Below, in pieces: positions 60,584 to 64,000 of a stretch of DNA of 64,000 nt. Source of the stretch: Lewinellaceae bacterium (GTDB lineage: Bacteria > Bacteroidota > Bacteroidia > Chitinophagales > Saprospiraceae); the NCBI GenBank assembly GCA_020636435.1, contig JACJXX010000002.1, positions 3,782,001 to 3,846,000 of the forward strand, written 5' to 3'. Under the pieces are notes generated by a model. It made no database searches. It saw only the letters and a program-made list of their open reading frames with translations, and was not told the DNA's origin. A program made the translations under genes and the position numbers. Every line of letters starts with the position of its first letter. Positions within the stretch are counted from its first letter, which is position 1.

Positions 60584-60641
60584 GCAAGTCTCAGACTTGC
60601 GTGATAAAAAAAGCCAAAAAAACGCAAGTCTGGAGACTTGC
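60584..60641. repeat. Pair of GCAAGTCT hairpins
   Basis: GCAAGTCTCAGACTTGC (60584-60600) and GCAAGTCTGGAGACTTGC (60624-60641) are two short stem-loops of the same word, separated by an A-rich linker. They lie in the 502-base gap after the adaptor gene, just before the 161-bp element. No gene is supported in 60357-60691. Confidence 0.8.
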
Positions 60642-60691
60642 TAATTATGCTGCATCGCCCGTACGGGCTCGCAAACGGCATTGCTATTATA

Positions 60692-60852
60692 AGGCACGAG
60701 GAAAGAATAAAGTGTTCAATTATGGGGCAGTAATTTTTGTGCCAGGCAAGGCGCGAAGAATGAGGATAGCCAAAGCTACCTGAGTGATGAGCAACGCAGC
60801 ATGGCGCAAAAAGGACAAGCCAGAATGGACAGTTTATTCTTTCGTCGTGCCT
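60692..60852. mobile_element. 161-bp MITE-like element, copy B
   Basis: This is the exact reverse complement of 10883-11043 over all 161 bases, with the same imperfect 24-base terminal inverted repeats. The two copies have different flanks and no clear target duplication. The right end is six bases before the frame of the DUF2064 gene opens. Confidence 0.93.
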
Positions 60853-60858
60853 AAATAG

Positions 60859-61479
60859 ATATCGATAATACCAAACCAACCTATCGAAGACAAAGCACTG
60901 ATCCTATTCATCCGCAACCCGGAACTGGGCAAGGTCAAGACCCGCCTGGCCCGGGGCGTGGGCGACGAACAAGCCCTGCGGATTTACGAGGCCCTGCTGG
61001 AGCATACGCGCCGGCAGGCCCTTGTTGTTGATGCCCGGCGGCTGTTGTTTTATTCCGAATCCATCAACCGGAACGACGAATGGAGGGAACCGGATTTTGA
61101 AAAATACCTCCAGGAGGGCGAAGGGTTGGGTGAGCGGATGAGTCATTCTTTTGAAATAGCCCTGCAGCAGGCGCGCTCTGCCCTGATCGTCGGCAGCGAC
61201 ATCGCCCAGCTTTCCGCCCGGATCATGGAAGATGCCTTCCGGCAACTGCAAACGCACGATTTCGTGATCGGCCCGGCGGTGGACGGGGGCTACTACCTGC
61301 TGGGCATGAAAGCGGCCACCCCTACCCTATTCGAAGGGATCGAATGGAGCACGCCCACTGTTTTTGTAGAAACCGTCGCCATCATTGATGGTATGGGGAA
61401 AACCTACGCCCTGGCGCCGGAGCTGTCGGATATTGATTATGCGGAGGACTGGGAGCGGTATGGGTGGGGGTTGGAGTAG
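60859..61479 (+). CDS. DUF2064 / TIGR04282-type glycosyltransferase without a canonical start codon
   Basis: From 60883 the frame reads IEDKALILFIRNPELGKVKT and RLARGVGDEQALRIYE, the expected N-terminus of this GT-A family, and continues to GSDIAQLS (about 115), a GPAVDGGYYLLGM motif and SDIDYAEDWERY near the end. There is no ATG, GTG or TTG between the stop at 60856-60858 and a GTG at 60958, which would remove the nucleotide-binding N-terminal strand. The original ATG was probably lost when the 161-bp element inserted just upstream. A CTG at 60898 or an ATA/ATC start could still support some translation. Possibly a fresh pseudogene. Confidence 0.75.
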   Translation: MSIIPNQPIEDKALILFIRNPELGKVKTRLARGVGDEQALRIYEALLEHTRRQALVVDARRLLFYSESINRNDEWREPDFEKYLQEGEGLGERMSHSFEIALQQARSALIVGSDIAQLSARIMEDAFRQLQTHDFVIGPAVDGGYYLLGMKAATPTLFEGIEWSTPTVFVETVAIIDGMGKTYALAPELSDIDYAEDWERYGWGLE

Positions 61480-61894
61480 GAGTTTCTTTTGACAAGCCAA
61501 AAGATGTTTAATATTACCGCGCTAAGCCTTTTTGATTTTTTTCGATAAAAAAATTCAAAAAATTTTGTGGCCTCGATTTTTTTTTTTGCATCTTGGAGGC
61601 AATAAAATATAAGCGCTCTACACTACAACAACACTTTCTGAATAACCGCCGCAAACACTACACTACTTTTTGTTGCGCTAAGAGCATTAACCAACAAGTT
61701 TGAGTCAACCGGCTTAGGCAATACTTTTGCTCATGATAAGATAGCCGGGAAAAGGCTGGCATTGCTATGCTTCTTATGAAGGAGTAATGCTCCATTTTAG
61801 AATGGCAGGGAAAGGTATCCCGGCTGAAAGCCATTGGTATGCGCGACAATGAAAGAAATGTCCGGTTATGTGTTTTATTTACAAAATAAGCTTT
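61480..61894. other. 415-base intergenic region with poly-T and short hairpins
   Basis: It has an A/T-rich stretch (61540-61610, including nine consecutive T), a GGAGTAATGCTCC hairpin near 61781 and no recognisable gene or promoter beyond the T-rich tract. Confidence 0.4.
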
Positions 61895-62926
61895 ATGAAA
61901 ACAGCAATTATTGGATTATTTGCTCTTCTTGTCATGTGGGCCGGGATGAAAGCTTGGAGCAGTCAAGAGTTGGAAAACAATCATTCGGAAGTAATATTTT
62001 CTGTGGATCGGACAGATACACTGCCGGACAAGGTTAAAAACGTTCCTCCCCAAAACACTGCATTCAAAAAGATAAGAGTGCATTTCAAAGGAGAAGGGCA
62101 GTATTATGACCGGATCGAATTTTGGAAGCGAGGTGTTGAGCGTCCTGTAAAGACCGTCGGCCTTGAAGTGTTGCATCCATTCAATGGCCTGCCCTTCAAA
62201 AAAACAGGGCGCGCATATGGCTCGGATCAGTATGATTTAACGGGTGTAAAGAAAAGTGAGTTGGAAAAACACATCGGTAAGTGGGAAGTGCCTTCCACCA
62301 TTGAAGATCAAATACCGGTAGCTGCCGACGGGCAGTTGTTAGCTTTTGACGGCCTTACCATGAAGGAATATACGGTAGTAGCTTATCAGCTGTTTTTGAC
62401 GAACCGGCTCCGGCAGGTGATAGCTATTATAGCCGACTATTTTATTTTTAACAGCAGTGGCGAAATAACGGCTCAATTCCGGACGAACTCCGCCGGGTTG
62501 ACGCCCATTGTGACCCAGGACGGCAAATATGTTGCCGTCAAGTATGGGGGGGAATACGGAGAAGATGGAGATGGATATTTGCCCGAAGGGATAAAGGTTT
62601 ATGACGCTAAAAAAGGAGGCCAGGTCGCGGATTACCCGTTAAAGCGAGGGGTAGGAAACTTCTTTTATTTCCCTATTCATGATTATATCGTTGCAGTAGA
62701 CACTAAACCGTCAATAGAATTTGGACATATTGCAAAGTTTCATATTGTCGATATTGATAATAAAAAGGTTTATGAAAAGCCATTCCCTATTCGAAGGCAG
62801 CCAGGTTTGATTATTGAAGCAGATTTCGGGGCAGACTATGTTCAATATTATTTAGATGACAAACGGAAATCGCCTGCCAAAGCTTTTTTTGAAAAAGACT
62901 TCAAAATAACTGAGCTGAAAAACTAA
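61895..62926 (+). CDS. Predicted exported protein of unknown function
   Basis: 343 residues from the ATG at 61895, which begins a hydrophobic N-terminal signal (MKTAIIGLFALLVMWAG); nine residues upstream is an alternative ATG without signal character. Beta-rich, with YDRIEFWKRGVERPVKTVGL, a PVAADGQLLAFDGLTMKEYTVV segment and possible propeller-like turns. AT content is higher than in the surrounding genes, suggesting transfer. No family recognised. An element with terminal inverted repeats starts eight bases after its stop. Confidence 0.72.
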   Translation: MKTAIIGLFALLVMWAGMKAWSSQELENNHSEVIFSVDRTDTLPDKVKNVPPQNTAFKKIRVHFKGEGQYYDRIEFWKRGVERPVKTVGLEVLHPFNGLPFKKTGRAYGSDQYDLTGVKKSELEKHIGKWEVPSTIEDQIPVAADGQLLAFDGLTMKEYTVVAYQLFLTNRLRQVIAIIADYFIFNSSGEITAQFRTNSAGLTPIVTQDGKYVAVKYGGEYGEDGDGYLPEGIKVYDAKKGGQVADYPLKRGVGNFFYFPIHDYIVAVDTKPSIEFGHIAKFHIVDIDNKKVYEKPFPIRRQPGLIIEADFGADYVQYYLDDKRKSPAKAFFEKDFKITELKN

Positions 62927-62933
62927 AGTTAAA

Positions 62934-63139
62934 ACTCACATTTCGGTTAAAAAAAAACGAGTTCTGTGAAAGCCAGATTTTTAAATTTTTCCTGGTCAAA
63001 TTTCTACAAAAACGAGACTTGAAACAGAATTAAATTTGGCGATCACAGATTAATGATTTTGGGTTAATGAAAAATAAATTCATAATTAATTGATTATAAG
63101 GCACAACCGAACTCGGGAAAATTTAACCGAAATGTGAGT
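62934..63139. mobile_element. 206-bp AT-rich element with perfect 18-base terminal inverted repeats
   Basis: ACTCACATTTCGGTTAAA (62934-62951) is exactly complemented at 63122-63139. TAAAGTT occurs three bases outside the left end and one base outside the right end, a plausible 7-bp target duplication. No gene is inside. It separates the previous gene from a T9SS sorting-domain tail. Confidence 0.85.
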
Positions 63140-63240
63140 ATAAAGTTCAAGATAATTCGCCGGATGGTATCTACTATTTGCAGGTAGAAGTCGGCGGTGT
63201 CCAATTCAATAACTACAAAATTATTCGCATACATAAATAA
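63127..63240 (+). pseudogene. Orphan C-terminal tail of a T9SS sorting domain
   Basis: A frame without start reads DNSPDGIYYLQVEVGGVQFN and ends NYKIIRIHK and stop, which is the last strand of a T9SS type A sorting domain (compare GLYWVKV in the GH5 protein). Everything upstream is missing; the left 13 bases belong to the mobile element. Confidence 0.75.
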
Positions 63241-63297
63241 GGGATAACTTGAAGCTCAAAATGGGTGCAAAAATTTTGTAATTAAACAATAATAAAG

Positions 63298-63942
63298 ATG
63301 AAAAAATTATATTCTCTTCTTATCTCAGCCCTGTGCTTCTGTCTCCTTCTTGCCTGTACAAGAAATGACAATTACGAACTCCTGTGGGAAGAAATTGTCT
63401 TTCCCAGGCATTTCATTTACCAGAATCAGGAATTCAATATACCTGTATATTACGAAGTTATTGATGGAGGGTTCAACGAAGTTGCGCCCAATGAAAACTT
63501 TTCTTTTATCCAGGACACGGTCCAAAACATGATGGATTATGAATTACTGGAACTTCCATTCCAGGCATTCAACTTTTTATCTGATTCTATCGTCGAAATA
63601 GGAATCGGAACCGGAACCGGAAATATTCAGTATGTCCCCAGAAGTTATACCAGCACCGCAAACCTATTATCTCTTGACGTCGGCCTCGGCCAGCCGCTCG
63701 TTCTAAGAAGAGATATCGGCTTCGATAGAGTTGAAGCTTGTGTCCATGCTTATTATTACAGTTATTTCAATACTTATTTTGAAGAAAGAAGGATTTCGTC
63801 TATTACGATAGACCTTTGCGCTTTTGAATTGGCAGTAGAGGGGGTTGTCCCTCTTTTAGAAATCATCGCAGAAAGCTACGACCTCCAGGAAGGGGATACC
63901 ATTGCGCTTCATGAAAGTTATCTCCAGTATTTGCCTGATTGA
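63298..63942 (+). CDS. Predicted lipoprotein of unknown function
   Basis: 214 residues with the lipobox LLLAC (C20). Beta-rich mature domain (FIYQNQEFNIPVYYEVIDGG; IGTGTGNIQYVPRSYTSTANL) ending in an alpha-helical ESYDLQEGDTIALHESY segment. No family recognised. AT-rich like the preceding gene. Nothing was seen in the remaining 58 bases of the window. Confidence 0.78.
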   Translation: MKKLYSLLISALCFCLLLACTRNDNYELLWEEIVFPRHFIYQNQEFNIPVYYEVIDGGFNEVAPNENFSFIQDTVQNMMDYELLELPFQAFNFLSDSIVEIGIGTGTGNIQYVPRSYTSTANLLSLDVGLGQPLVLRRDIGFDRVEACVHAYYYSYFNTYFEERRISSITIDLCAFELAVEGVVPLLEIIAESYDLQEGDTIALHESYLQYLPD

Positions 63943-64000
63943 AATGCTCACTCAAGCCTTCGAACTCCTCTTCTCCAGAAAAATCCTACCTCGTTCCCGC

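Overview
The window is chromosomal DNA of a Bacteroidota bacterium, most likely Saprospiraceae-like (Lewinella/Haliscomenobacter type). The reasons are a SusC/SusD glycan-uptake pair, TonB receptors with carboxypeptidase-regulatory N-termini, four proteins with type IX secretion (T9SS) C-terminal sorting domains, a T9SS plug protein, TAnnTTTG promoter boxes, fairly high GC and intergenic regions crowded with palindromes. The lineage is inferred from gene content only; no rRNA or tRNA gene was seen.

Layout. 1-5.5 kb: a LytTR regulator (partial) and LytS-type kinase, an outer-membrane beta-barrel receptor, a 3' fragment of a DUF234 ATPase, and an MntA/HepT toxin-antitoxin pair. 5.6-27 kb: a beta-mannan utilization locus. 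On the minus strand, in transcription order, lie susC, susD, two IPT-type surface glycan-binding lipoproteins, a GH26 mannanase, a sodium/sugar symporter, a GH130 mannosylglucose phosphorylase and a cellobiose/mannobiose 2-epimerase. Diverging from it are a T9SS-exported DUF5060-GH5 enzyme, a GH9 fragment, a TolB-like propeller protein and a VOC-DUF1080 fusion. 27-38 kb: a TonB receptor, a YrdC-domain protein, a MoxR-type ATPase, two small unknown genes, two T9SS proteins (one with a damaged 5' end) and purU. 38-43 kb: repeats, a candidate small RNA and an MBOAT/AlgJ-like O-acetylation pair. 43-55 kb: recQ, an IS4-type insertion sequence, a phosphohexomutase, pcm, a lipoprotein, tadA, guaB and a duplicated-domain T9SS protein. 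55-64 kb: a 3-methyladenine glycosylase, a T9SS plug protein, TolC and HlyD efflux components, a DUF2064 glycosyltransferase lacking a normal start, and two unknown genes.

The mannan genes form a coherent path. Surface proteins bind and partly cut mannan, SusCD imports oligomers, GH26 makes mannobiose, the symporter carries it inward, the epimerase makes mannosyl-glucose, and the GH130 enzyme phosphorolyses it to mannose-1-phosphate and glucose.

The most unusual feature is the density of non-coding palindromic elements. One 161-bp terminal-inverted-repeat element occurs twice, identical and in opposite orientation, 50 kb apart. Two other elements with different termini share a core hairpin, and the 161-bp element resembles it. 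Another has a candidate 7-bp target duplication. One palindrome family (GCGGATTTTCGCGGATT) recurs three times. Several elements touch gene ends: one supplies a stop codon, one sits where a start codon should be, and one borders a truncated gene.
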